Position numbers and translations under genes: made by a program. Source: Leptodontidium sp. MPI-SDFR-AT-0119 (lineage: Eukaryota; Ascomycota; Leotiomycetes; Helotiales; Leptodontidiaceae). Taken from it: a stretch of 64,000 nt of DNA. The number at the start of each line of letters is the position of its first letter. Position 1 is the first letter of the stretch. Location: NCBI GenBank assembly GCA_020726505.1, contig JAHLEZ010000008.1, positions 806,001 to 870,000 on the forward strand, read 5' to 3'. Shown here piece after piece: positions 48,790 through 59,961 of the stretch. A model generated the notes under the pieces. The model did no database searches. It had not been told where the DNA came from and saw nothing but the letters and a program-made list of their open reading frames with translations.

Positions 48790-49654
48790 CAATCTTTCAG
48801 CCACCTCCAAATCCATTAGCCCCATCAACCCATAAATCTTATCCTTCAAATCCGTCGCCATGGACTTCCGTGAAAGGTCGCCCTAAATTGTGGCTTTATC
48901 CGCCTAGCCTGAATTTCCTGCTCATACCACAAGTGTATAATCTTGTTCCTGTTCAGGCCAGAATACGCAACCCCTGTTTCCTTGCACTCTTTCTCGGCAT
49001 AGCTGAAAATCTCAATGTTCCGTGTACCAAAGGTGTAGATCCCATAGTAAATATCTCCCCACTTTACCATGTCTTTACCAAAGAGGATCTGTGTCTGGGG
49101 ATTTCCCATGACGAGTTCTTGCATGGCCCAGACACGGTCCCAATATGGTCTAACCATTAACTGACCAAGCGCTTGCCATACACCTTTCCTACGGCGATTT
49201 TCCAATCAACTCTCGCAATGTGCGGGAAGTCCCCTCATCGGAAGCTTCCGAAAGTGTCTTGATCAATTCCATTGCTCTCGAACTATCATCCCCTTCCTCT
49301 CCGAGCCATATAACGACCTCGCGAGCTGCTTTGTATATCGTACGCATCCGTTTTCCCTCCTCATTTCGCTCGAAGGTTTCTTCTTGGCTAATGCAGAGAG
49401 CGTCGATTCAGATTAACAATCCAGCCTGGATCACCTTCCTTTCTCTGAGGGCTCGCAAGCTAGCTTCAATGTTTGATTGCATGGCCAATTTGTGTCCGTT
49501 GATCAGGATAACTCAAGTTTGAACGGCATTACCCCAAGTGTAGGGAAAGGATGCGTAGTCACCCCATGTATATCGCCACAGAGGGCTTGCTGAAGATATC
49601 GACGTGTTGGCTGCTATGTCCCAATCAATTTGTGAGCTTGAAATTTTGTTCTAG
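48790..49654 (-). pseudogene. HET-domain (heterokaryon incompatibility) gene remnant
   Basis: HET domains mediate allorecognition cell death in filamentous ascomycetes. The minus-strand reading shows the domain in order: LWRYTWGDYASFPYTWG, ILINGHKLAMQSNIEASL, LLI-stop-IDALCISQ (family WIDALCI, Trp codon now TGA), MRTIYKAAREVVIWLGE, VRPYWDRVWAMQELV, then DLKDKIYGLMGL in another frame. Defects: TGA codons near 49,515 and 49,408, and frameshifts near 49,195 and 48,860. The 5' part ends at the Fot1 element (49,655), and I could not recognise the missing N-terminus beyond it. Confidence 0.8.
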
Positions 49655-49656
49655 TA

Positions 49657-49691
49657 ACGTCTAACCCCACCCTTCCGGCTACCTCGCTTAA
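49657..49691 (+). repeat. Fot1 TIR, left
   Basis: 35 bp, reverse complement of 51,413-51,447 except one C/T difference. Confidence 0.95.
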
Positions 49692-49759
49692 TTGCAACCC
49701 TCTCTATTTAAGACTTAATAACTCTACTTAACGTCAACTTTAATACAAGATATTATAGA

Positions 49760-51350
49760 ATCTAATTCTCCTCTTGATTCTAGTTTTACAAGTATAATTT
49801 GACGTTCTCTAGTTACAATTTAAGCCTCTTTAATAGCACGTATTATAATAAACTTAGAATTTAGACTCGCCTGAATCTTCCTCTTTTTCTTTAGCCTTAA
49901 GTGCTCTAATTTCTCTTCTAACTCTTTAATTCTTATATTTGCCTTCCCTAATTCATATTCCTTTTCGTCGATTCCTTTTATAACTTTCCTAAAAAGTAAA
50001 CGTTATATTAGAAGTTAGTCATGTGATTTACTAGCTAAATTATAAATCTATAAGTATAAATCTTTCTGTACCTTTAAAGCTTATAACTTAATTAAAGTAT
50101 TAGAAACCTTCAGAGGTTATATTAGCGTCTCGTGAGGCTTTAGGAGCGCTGGATTTGTCGATTTATTACTGTTTTTTAATAGTAAAGGGCTCATTAGCGG
50201 CTTAGCGACAGATACCGGCCATAGACCTATAGTCCTCCACCCTGATTTGATATTTAAAGGTGTAATACTCTCTTAACGTGCCTTTTAATAGTAAATAAGA
50301 AAGTTACGCTTGTTAATTAGTATAGAATTAATTAAAGAACTCAACTTTTGTAGCTCTTTCTAGTACACACGCTTAAGTAACGAAAAAAACTGTCAAATCG
50401 AGAGGTTATAAGACGTATAACGTATGTGCTAGTAAGAATAAGAGATATATATTATATTCAAGGCACTTCTAAAGGAATTCTATTATCTCGTGGCTCTTAT
50501 AGCCGTTTAGAATGAGGAGTCTTACTAAATAATTACGTAGTTAAGTCTAAGGGATAAACACCTTCTCTAGTTACTCTAAAGCCGTGGCATTAGTCGTCTA
50601 CTCATTTTCGGTTACTATAAAGTGCTAATTATTAAATAAATCTAATTAAGACAAAAACTACTGTTGTTGTACTGATTTCCCCTTATATACTATAACTAGA
50701 TCTATCGAAGCTTTAATTACTAAGATATACTCAAGAATTATTATCTAACCACGAGAACCTAGCTGTTTCCCTTATATTATACGTGTTTCGGCACTCCTTA
50801 TAATATATTTATTAAGACTATAACCTTCTATAATACCTGTCTCGTCTATATTCTATCGTTGGCTAACTAGAATAGTTCTAGTTACTAGAATCTATAGTTT
50901 TTAGAACTAAGGCCTAATAACTTTAGATTAAGTATAATTAACTCGTATAGAATTAATAGGGATTTACTTTTTAGTTTTAAGAATAAGATTACGAGCTAAA
51001 AATCGTGTAATCTAGTGTTTTCTAAGTGGTTTGTAATCCCCTTAAAGAACTAAAAGCCTCTCTATAAAAAGCCTCTCTATACGTGTATAACTCTATAATT
51101 AAGAGCCTTTACTTAATCGGTCAATCGTTTCTCTACTACTATAGGTAGTCTTTGTAAGTAGCTAGCACCCTCTTGACGTGACTAAATCGTTGTGTTACGA
51201 TCTTGAAGGGTACTCCTTAGAATACCTTACTTAAGTGATACCTTTCGTATAGATTTACTATTTACTACTTTCTTTAAAGTAGATTTAATGTTATATTTAG
51301 TATATTTAGGCTTTATGATATAAACAGTTCGTACTTTAAATTTCAAGAAA
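49760..51350 (-). pseudogene. Fot1/pogo transposase (DDE_1), degraded
   Basis: Minus-strand reading. NIDETG (first acidic residue) lies at about 50,853-50,831. LILNGYKSHE is at about 50,514-50,488, where the family has LILDGHGSH, so the second catalytic Asp is lost by a G-to-A change. Then come LFLLAHT and PLDLTVF, and a charged C-terminal coiled part near 49,900 (ELEEKLRALKAKEKEE). Many TAA/TAG. Inactive. Confidence 0.85.
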
Positions 51351-51412
51351 AACGATTAGAGAATAAAATAATTATTAATTATTAAAGTGAAGTAATATAA
51401 GTAGCAGTAAGG

Positions 51413-51447
51413 TTAAGCGAGGTGGCCGGAAGGGTGGGGTTAGACGT
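51413..51447 (-). repeat. Fot1 TIR, right
   Basis: Pairs with 49,657-49,691. Confidence 0.95.
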
Positions 51448-51449
51448 TA

Positions 51450-51871
51450 ACCTTTGAGTGGAAAGCGAGATTGCTGGCATAATACAAGATCATGATTTTG
51501 CTGCCGAATCGGTTCTGAATGGAAACACTAAACGAAGTGGATTATGTAATATAGACTAGGGCCGTTTAGGCTTAGAGCAGGGCGAATAAACTTCATTGCC
51601 GTAGCTGCCACAGATTATCTCGTGGACGCCAGACTTAGGAAAATTAGGCGAGATAGGGGTTTAGACTAATTAGAGAGCTAGGATTTGAGTATTTAAGTAA
51701 TTATTTATACTTCTTTATAATACTAGGTAAAGCAGGGGTTTATTACACATAAATACACCTAATATTGTAAACAATCGGACTAAGAGTTATAGCGAATATA
51801 TGGCCTCTTTAAATTAAGAGAGATTTCCCCTAATATTTGGCGCTACTTTAGTAGAGGTTTAGGGAGGTTAT
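51450..51871. other. Spacer between Fot1 and Gypsy-E
   Basis: About 420 bp, becoming AT-rich toward the right. No coding signal. The first 100 bp still have normal composition. Confidence 0.45.
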
Positions 51872-52506
51872 TATAACGTTGCTAGGTTTTAACTAGTACG
51901 CGGCGTATAAGCTTTATTGGTTAGTATTAGCTAAGAAGTAAAGTTATAGGAGGTTCGTTTTTTAATAAGAATTAAGACGTTATAAGTAGTAGTAAACTTA
52001 AAGGTGAACTTACTATAATAATTTAAGTACGAAGCTTTACTACTTAAGAAACTATTTTATTTATATAAAACTTTATTTTAGTTAAATCTCTTAAATCCCC
52101 TTACTCCTTAAATCCTTAGATCCCTTTAAATCTTAATGGCTTGTGTGACGACTGCACCGCATCCGCGCAACGTCACATGACCTGTGGGCACCTGTACATA
52201 TAAAGGGGCTCTCCCGCCCCCATCAATTAGCTCTTCAATTGATTATTCTAAGTTAAACCGTCACAGCTTGTAGGATTTAAAGATCCCTTACGTGACTTTT
52301 AGTCTTATAATTTTATCCTTATCTTGGCTTCTTTATATAATAAGGCTGCCGAGCCTTAAGACTAAAATATATATAATCTTATAAATCGTGACATTATCCC
52401 CCTTTTGTCGTTAGCGTGTCTTTACGCTTAAGTATATTAAAGGAAATATTAACGACAGTTAACAGTTATCTTTCTTATTTATTATATTTCTCTTAACGCC
52501 GTAACA
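51872..52506 (-). repeat. Gypsy-E right copy, 3' LTR (inverted)
   Basis: Reverse complement of 44,979-45,489, interrupted by a 122-bp insertion plus TSD at 52,139-52,270. Its outer end TATAACGTT is the mutated complement of AACGTTACA. Confidence 0.8.
52139..52270. mobile_element. 122-bp un-RIPed solo LTR in the Gypsy-E LTR
   Basis: 52,144-52,265, TGTGACGACTGC...AACCGTCACA, with perfect 5-bp TSD GCTTG on both sides. Contains ACATATAAAGG (TATA-like). Keeps CpA/TpG unlike its surroundings. Very short for an LTR; a small LTR or TRIM-type element is likely. Confidence 0.8.
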
Positions 52507-54640
52507 GTCCCTTACTAAGGTTACGTAAAGAAAAAAGAAATAACGTATATCTTTAGCCTTACGTATTAAAGGTTAAGCTAAACTAGCTAAAACTTATTTA
52601 TTCTATTATAGTCTTTCTTAGACGTGCTTTCTCGACTTAACCTAGTCGAAAAGATACTCTAAATATGTCTAGGCAAAGTACGAGTATAATAGTTCGGGGT
52701 ATCGTGAACTCTTTATAAATAAGCCCGTTTATCGTTTTATTTATAATCAGATAGTACCTCGAAAACGTGCCCTTACCCCTCCTCTTATAGACGAATTCTA
52801 CTAAGGGTAGTAGCCTTATTTAATTGTCTTACTAATAGTTAACGTAATAGCATAAGTACGCTTTAATTACTTAGTTTATTCGTTTATTTCCTTTGTTAGT
52901 TTAAGGATAAAATATTATTAAGAGCTTCTAGTTAGTTCTTAGGAAGGCTATTAGGACTTTTTAAGACTTAGATATAAATAGCTTGTCTCGATCCGATATA
53001 ATTTCTTTGGGTACTTTATACTTAAAGACTATTTCCTTAAGTATACTTGTGTTAAGTTTTCGGCCGTAAGGGTAGATTTAACTAATATTAAAATTATATA
53101 CTTAGTAAGTCTTTTTATAATAACGAGTATTATATTATAATTAACCCTTATAACTTAATCCTTTAATAATAGTAACGGCCTTATAAAGTCTTATAATATA
53201 AATCTTTAGGATTTTAATAGTATGTCGTGCAGAAGAACGAGCATTAGCTCAGGGGTTTGAAAGATTCTACGATCAGATGAGGTTCTGGAAAGTGTGTTCA
53301 AAGATTTTTATTGAATTGAGCGTTGTCCTCCTGAAGAGAGGAGCTGGAGACTGGGTTTATATACCTGGAGTGCTTACGCAAGCATGCACCAGACCAAAGA
53401 ACTGCGCTAGTGCGCGACATAGTATTAATACTATAATTATTTACTTATAAAGTACGTGCCGGGAAGGCTTGTTCTTAATATAAATATTATAGTTAACGAC
53501 TACTTCTTTAATTATAGCACAAAGTCCTTTAACTTAATAATTCCTTAAGATCTTAAAGTACGTTCTTTATATCTCTTAATATTTATATACAAGAAGTCCG
53601 TGTTACTCTTTAACGTAGGCTTTTATTAAGGTAAGTAGTAACTAGACTTTCCTGTTAATTCGTATAATCCCGTTCTTTATAATATTTTATTTAATAAGTT
53701 CCTTAGTTTAGTCTAAAGATATTTTATTCTTTTTCTAGGCTTCTTTGGGTGTGTTATACTAAGGGCTATTAAAGTCTTACTTAATAATAGTGACTTCCTT
53801 AATATTAAGTACTATGTCCCCGTTATTTAGTTGTTTTAATAGGGCGGTTTTGTTATAGACCTTATTATTTTTATACCCGGGCAATTTACTTAATACGTCT
53901 ACTTTTATATTGTCTTTCCCTTAAATATACTTAATAATTAAGTTAAAAGAGGCGAGTTCTTTTAATTATTAGGTTAACCTCTAATTACTAAGGACCTTAA
54001 TAGTTATAAAGGTTCGGAGATTTATATAGTCAGTGTAAATAATAACGGGGAACTTAGCTTCTTATAAGTAAATCTTTTAGTATTTAAGCGCTTTAACGAT
54101 TATTATAAGCTCTTTCTTGTAAATATTATAATTCTACTCCGCTAGGGACATTTTCTTTAAGTAGTCAATTATAAGATATAACCGTCCTTAGTCGTCTTTT
54201 TATAAGTATATTACGCCGGTGTAAGTGTTAAGGCGTCGGTTTCGATAATGTTTTCCCTCTCCCCGTCGAAACTATAAAGTATTAACTCTTTAGTAAATTC
54301 CGTCTTAAGTCGCTAGAACGCCTTTTTATAACGTTCGTCTTAAGTAAAAGGGATACTTTTTTTAATTAGGTTAGTAAGGGGTTTTACGATTTTAAAGTAA
54401 CCTTAAATAAATTATTAATAAAAGTTAGCGAATCTTAATTAAGATTATATATCTTTAACGTTTTTTAGCGACTTTTATTCTTTTACGGCTCTAATTTTCT
54501 TTAAGTTAATACTTATTTATCCCGGGCGTATAATATAACTTAAAAAGGTAACTTCCTTAATTAAGAATTTATATTTCGACAGCTTTAGTTTAAAATTTAC
54601 CTTAAGTAAGGCTTTTATAACTATAATTAAAGAATAATTA
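52507..54640 (-). pseudogene. Gypsy-E right copy: partial pol (integrase to RT), inverted
   Basis: Reverse complement of the segment from about 42,230 to 44,978 of the left copy. It breaks off inside RT near 54,640, where Gypsy-F sequence begins. Heavily RIPed. Interrupted by the solo LTR at 53,223. Confidence 0.8.
53218..53424. mobile_element. 197-bp un-RIPed solo LTR in Gypsy-E
   Basis: 53,223-53,419, TGTCGTGCAGAAG...GTGCGCGACA, with perfect 5-bp TSD TAGTA. The left Gypsy-E copy (about 43,420-43,445) is the empty site. Ends resemble the Copia-A/B LTR ends (TGTCGTRCA), but the body differs. Normal composition. Confidence 0.85.
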
Positions 54641-57600
54641 TTAGAGACTAAGTAATCTATTATTAATAACTTATATAAAAGTTTTATTAAGCCCTCTAGT
54701 ATATTATATATAGCTCTTATTCTCTTCGTTAAGAAAGCTAATAATAGTCTCCGGCTATACGTCGACTATTAGAAGCTAAATGTCTTATTAAAGAAGGACT
54801 TATACTTAATCCCTTTAATTAATAAAATAATAATATGTATTTATAAGGTAAAGGTCTTTATAATACTTAATATTTAATATGCTTTTTACTACATTTATAT
54901 GTCCCCTAAGAGTAAAGACTATACGACCTTTTATATATAATATAATACGTATAAATACAAGGTCCTTCCCTTTAGCCTTATATATAATCCGGCGACCTTT
55001 TAATAATTTATTAATAATATCTTTATAAAGTACCTCGACGACTTTTATACAACTTATATAAACGACATCCTTATATATTTATTAACCCCTAAGGAATACA
55101 AGGTCTACGTTAAGAAAGTAATAGTAATATTATAAGTATACAAACTCTAAGCCGACATTAAGAAGTCTAAGTTTAATATATAAAAGATAAGGTTCTTAGG
55201 ATTTATTATTAGAGTTAATAACATAAAAGTAAACTTAAAGAAGATTAGTATAATTAAGACTAATAATACGCTAATAGTATATAAAGTATATAAAGTTATT
55301 TTAGCTTTTATAACTTTTATTATTAGTTTATTAAAGACTATAGCCGCATTATATAACCTTTTATAATACTTACTAAAAAGGACGTCCCCTTTAACTTTAA
55401 TAACGCCTATAAGAACGCGTAAGAAATTCTTTAGGAAGCCCTTTAATTTACGCCGGTTCTTTATTATTATAACTTTATTAAGTAAACGCGGCTAAAGATT
55501 AATTCTTTTAATAAAGTCGTCACTAGGATTTTATTTTAACTTTAAGAGGACGAAACCTTTTACTTTATAAAATACTTCTCTAAGACTATAATAGACTCTA
55601 AACTTAACTACCCGATCTATAATAAAGAGATACTAGCGATTTTTTAGTTATTTAAGTAATATTACTTAAAGCTCTTAAGTACTTTAAAGAATATTCTCGT
55701 TTATATAGATTACTAGGCCTTAAAGTACTTTATAATTACTAAGGACTTTATAATTAAGTAAGCTTAATAGGCTAAGTTCTTTATAAACTTCTATTTTATA
55801 ATTATATATTATATTAAGACAACTAATATATTAGCTAATACCTTGTCTTAACGGGATTAAGACCTCTGTTAGAAATTATGTGATCCAAGAATCACGTGGA
55901 TACCGAAGGCTCTAGAAGCCTTGATTTGTAAACACATAAAAAGCTCTCGAAGCTTTCCCTTATGTATATAAACCTACTCTCACTCTGCCTTTAGAAGAGT
56001 GAGGCATGCAAATAGTCAAAATGTGACAACCTCACGGCTATAGAGGCACGTAAGCGGGCTATTTACAGTTAATAGTTAATTCCGACGGACAAATTTAACT
56101 TACGAGTCGCTAGTGACCTTTAATTCTCCGCCGTTGATCCTATAGACGCTTATATTAAAGTCGTAGAGATAATACCCCTGGCACTTATAGAGGCTATAAT
56201 CCCGGATCGCGACGTTAAGACACGTGACAAGCCAAAGCCAGAGCTAGAACCCGAGCTTAATATAAGAGTATTAATCGACCCGGATGCCCTTATTATAGAG
56301 GAGCTAGACCTTAACTTTATAATAGCCTATAATATCGCGGAATACGACGTTATTAACTAATTACTCTTAGTTAATAAGACTTCGCCTTTACTAGAGCCTC
56401 TTTAATAAAAAGCTAAAGAATAATTACTAAATTACAAGTTAATAAACAATAAGTTGCTTTTTTAAGGCCGCCTAAAAGTGCCTTTAAAACCGCCGGAGCT
56501 TTACACGATACTTATTTATTATATATATTCTTAACTTTTAGTAGTACACGTAAAGATTAGAAAGATAAAAGTATTATTTAGTTGTAAATATTATTAAAAT
56601 AGTCTTATTATAAATATAAATTAATACGTGGTAAACTATAATTACTCCTAATAAAAGGCTAAAAGAGATAAGACTCTTAGTTTCTTATACCCCTTACTAA
56701 TCCTTACTCGGCCGTATTAACACCTTATAATAGATTTTATAATGTTACTAATAAATAAGTACAGTTATAACTTTATTATAGTTATCGTCGACTGCTTATT
56801 TAAAAAACTAGTCTTAATACTTTATAATAATATAATTACTATAAAAAGTATAGTTACTTTCTTCTTTATTTATTAGACTTAATACTTTAATATACTAAAT
56901 TTTATTATCTTAGACTAAGAACTTTAGTTCGTCTCCTCCTTTTAAAAGAAGTACTGTCGTATCCTCGAGACTAAAATAAAGCTTACGACGGCGTATAACT
57001 TAAACGTCGATAGTTAAATAAAAGTAATAAACTAATATATTAAGTAATAGTTCTACCCCTTTTACTACTATTACTAAGACAAGTAAAGCGACCTCTTACT
57101 AATTATAAATATTACTTAATTAATGTTATTATATAAGTCCTTAGGCCGTTTATTTTTTTTCTAGTTACTTAATAGCGTTAAGCTAAGGACTTCTTAGGAC
57201 TTAATTAACTTAGAGCCTCTAGTTATAATAATAGAGAAACTTAATCGCGAGGAGGCTTTATAAGTAATATTATAAATAAAAGAGGTTATAAAAGTTATAT
57301 AATCGTCCTTAAAAATTAATAAGAAAAGATAAAACGACTAGTAAACTATAGGCGACGCGCCGTCGACTAAGACATTAAAGACTTAATTATAATCGACACT
57401 CGGAACTAAAATGTCAACTGACCTTTAAGGAAGCTCTTTAATAAGTAATATAGCCTTATTAAAGTATTTACTAAAGAAGGAGAGAGTTAAAGAGTTAAGT
57501 TCTTAAAAGACTAATTAATTTATTCCGTTTTCTACTTACACTCACTCTATAAATACATTAATAACCCCTTACTAGGACAAGCTAGAGTTACGCCGGCACT

Positions 57601-57922
57601 TATTTAGCTATTACTTAAGTAAGATAAGTAAGAAATTAAAGGTATCCTTAGCTTTAAAGTCATATAGAATAAGTTATTCTATTATATTAAGTAGCTAGGC
57701 GCTAACTAAGACTTAGAATAATACTTATACTTAATTATTATAATAGTTTTATATATAATTAAACGGTTTTATTTAAAGTATCTTAATACTAAAGGCCCGC
57801 TAAGAGCTCTCTTAAAGTGGCTAAAGGCTTATAACACTAGTATTAACGATTATAACGACTTAAAAAATAATATAATTATAGTTATAATTACGTAAACATA
57901 GTTTTTTAAGAGGGGGGGGTAA
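54641..57922 (+). pseudogene. Gypsy-F right copy: degraded pol
   Basis: Plus-strand RT from the N-terminal palm (VSGYTST region near 54,760), with active site read as YIND at 55,055-55,066 (first Asp codon GAC changed to AAC). Then RNase H, a solo LTR at 55,867, integrase to about 57,400, and a polypurine tract AAGAGGGGGGGGTAA directly before the LTR. The 5' part is lacking; it begins at the Gypsy-E junction near 54,640. Confidence 0.85.
55862..56033. mobile_element. 162-bp un-RIPed solo LTR in Gypsy-F
   Basis: 55,867-56,028, TGTTAGAAATTATGTG...AAAATGTGACA, with perfect TSD ACCTC. The left Gypsy-F copy (near 14,375 on the minus strand) has the uninterrupted sequence with a single ACCTC. Contains TATGTATATAAACC. 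Confidence 0.88.
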
Positions 57923-58222
57923 TGTTACGACTTATAATACGCCTCGTATTCTAACTGACACGGGCTCGTAGCATCGCTGGCTATGCGACGGCGCTAAGCC
58001 TAATAGGGAAGACTAAGTGGCGAGTATGCGACATGTAGATGAATGGGCCTCGACTACGCTAGGCCCTATTAAGAGGGTTCCTTATATATTTATACTTAAG
58101 CTCCCTTTTATAACGAGCTCTCCTTTTCTCCTTGGATTTTCTTCTCGATTCTGAGCGTAGCTTTAGGTCCAAATACAAAGCTAGAGTCTACTCGCCGTAT
58201 TAACCTTTTGCCAGCCGTAACA
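57923..58222 (+). repeat. Gypsy-F right copy, 3' LTR
   Basis: 300 bp, TGTTACGACTT...GCCGTAACA. Homologous to 13,246-13,547 and to the complement of 11,432-11,733. Normal-composition DNA begins directly after it. Confidence 0.9.
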
Positions 58223-58570
58223 CGCCTATTCCATTTCTTGTTTTGTGTAATCCTTACAGTATTATCTCGCTTAATCCACGTAAGTAAACATTGCACCAAT
58301 TTTAAGAAAGCATATCTTAAAAGTATGGCAACATTTTCACTATTATAGACTTGAACAGTATTCCATAAGAAGAATTAGTTTGTTTGTTTTACTTGTGAAG
58401 CTTAAGGAAATCAAGTTTCAAGCTCGCTGAAATTAAACTCATGTATCTAGAAATCCTTCCAACGCCAAGCCACCTCTCAACATGTAGCAAACACTAACTT
58501 AATAGCTATTACATGCTTATATTATACATCTAGATTTTAGCTGTCGAACACTAAGTAATTACTTAATTAC
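58223..58570. other. Intergenic after the AT-rich block
   Basis: Slightly AT-rich, no gene or repeat recognised. Confidence 0.45.
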
Positions 58571-58836
58571 TTAACTCCTTCTTCGTTTTCTTTGTCCCTC
58601 TACCCATTCCCGGATTTGCTCTTCCCGAATTCTTTGCTCTTCTGCTGCCACTCTGTCGGCCTCGGTACATCGGTCACACTTTCTTGAGTAGTCCGTGACA
58701 CCGGGGTCATAGGTACTTCTCTCATGGCATACTCCGGTCCGACCGGCGTAGCACTCGCCTCCTTCAATCTTGTCCAAACTGCGTCGCCTTCTTTAGCGTC
58801 GCCGCAAGCCCAATAAACGTATCTGTACCTACACAT
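58571..58836 (-). pseudogene. Small Cys-containing protein, apparently frameshifted
   Basis: The minus-strand start MCRYRYVYWACGDAKEGD resembles the opening of small fungal proteins of the MC..RYV...C type. The first frame then loses coding character, while the overlapping frame (58,777-58,571) continues with ECYAGRTGVCHERS, YSRKCDRCTEAD and a charged helical end (EEQRIREEQIREW). One base shift near 58,780 would join them to about 88 aa. Either a frameshifted pseudogene or a sequencing indel; function unknown. Confidence 0.45.
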
Positions 58837-59706
58837 TGTCGGTTTATTGATATTTCCAAGTAATGTTTCAGGAAGACTTTTGTAGATTGTTTGTGGAGTA
58901 GCGAATTGTGGATATTTAAGAAGGTCTCTTGATTTTATAATTTACAAGTGGTATTTATACTTGAGAAAAGAGAAAAGAGAACAGAAATGAAGAGGGGTTT
59001 AAACAAGTTTTTCTCGGCCTCTGAATCAAACATGATTTGTTTAATAAAATCCAAATTTTTGTCTTATGAAATATAATATATTTCATATAAAATTACTTCA
59101 TTTCTGAAAACAGATTGACGGTAGGTTCGAATAACCGTAGCAAAACGAACGAATCAAATCTCATATAATTTAAACACAAAGGGTCGATAAGACGCTTGAT
59201 TCAAATCCTTGATTATCTTTGTAGTAGCACAAAGCATTTTTCCATTTTATCCCTATTATAAAGAGTGCGAACAATCATTTCTACGAGTCTTTGTGAGGGT
59301 ATGCGAGGTAGTAGCATAATTCGGCGATTATCTGGCCCGAATTTCTTTGTTTCTTGGACCTTGATATCGAAAATCAAAGTAGGCCTAGAGCAAGACAGGA
59401 TAGCACACAATATATTGTTCGAAGCCTCGAACAGAGCAATCTCAAATCATTCCTGGATTTGCTTGAACTTCCTAGTGCAGACATGGCAAGGCACAAGAAC
59501 CAGCGCTTGTGCCTTTCCTGCTCGTTGGTCATTCTCTCAAATTTCCTTACGTCGAAGTTCATTTCGACTTGAAAGTTACGTTTCAAACTTTATTATGCAA
59601 AAGTAAACAGTGTTGAAAAGAAAAGGGGGCGGTAAAGTGAGAATGAACACAAGATACCCCGAGAATGCTCGAGTAGTGGAACACGTGTCTTGGCACTAAC
59701 TCCCAA
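58837..59706. other. Intergenic with overlapping short ORFs
   Basis: At 59,213-59,606 both strands carry short ORFs. The minus-strand frame with CHVCTRKFKQ and FGPDNRRIMLLPRIPSQRL has the more protein-like look, but is interrupted. I cannot choose a gene model. The rest is empty. Confidence 0.35.
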
Positions 59707-59961
59707 TCAACCAAGCCGGCAGACATCCGAGATCTTACAACCTGCAAGAACATTGCCATATCTCTGAAGTTTTGGGATTCCGTCGTTACCGACTTGGTTT
59801 CCGGGCTGGTCGCATTGAAGCTCGTAATTTCTCAATATAATTTGCTCATCAGGCTTGGCAGCGCTTGCCAGCTGCCAGAAAATCTCCTTATTGCAAGGGA
59901 TACGTCTCACAGTCCTGTTCACTTCCCATGTCGTCCCACTCTTTTGATTTTTAGTTTTCAT
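59707..59961 (-). CDS. Hypothetical 84-aa protein
   Basis: Single open frame starting MKTKNQKSGTTWEV, ending DVCRLG, with four Cys. No signal peptide or membrane segment. No family recognised. The balanced amino-acid composition is the only support; an upstream exon is possible. Confidence 0.35.
   Translation of the reverse strand: MKTKNQKSGTTWEVNRTVRRIPCNKEIFWQLASAAKPDEQIILRNYELQCDQPGNQVGNDGIPKLQRYGNVLAGCKISDVCRLG

Larger units (their letters stand above)
49655..51449 (-). mobile_element. Fot1/pogo-type DNA transposon
   Basis: 1,791 bp (49,657-51,447), bounded by 35-bp TIRs (ACGTCTAACCCCACCC...CGCTTAA) with one mismatch, and by TA on both sides (49,655-49,656 and 51,448-51,449), the target of Tc1/mariner elements. 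Body strongly RIPed, while the TIRs are nearly untouched. Confidence 0.92.

Noticed and set aside
59100..59210. tRNA-like B-box (GGTTCGAATAACC)
   Set aside because: No matching A-box, acceptor stem or anticodon arm could be folded around it.
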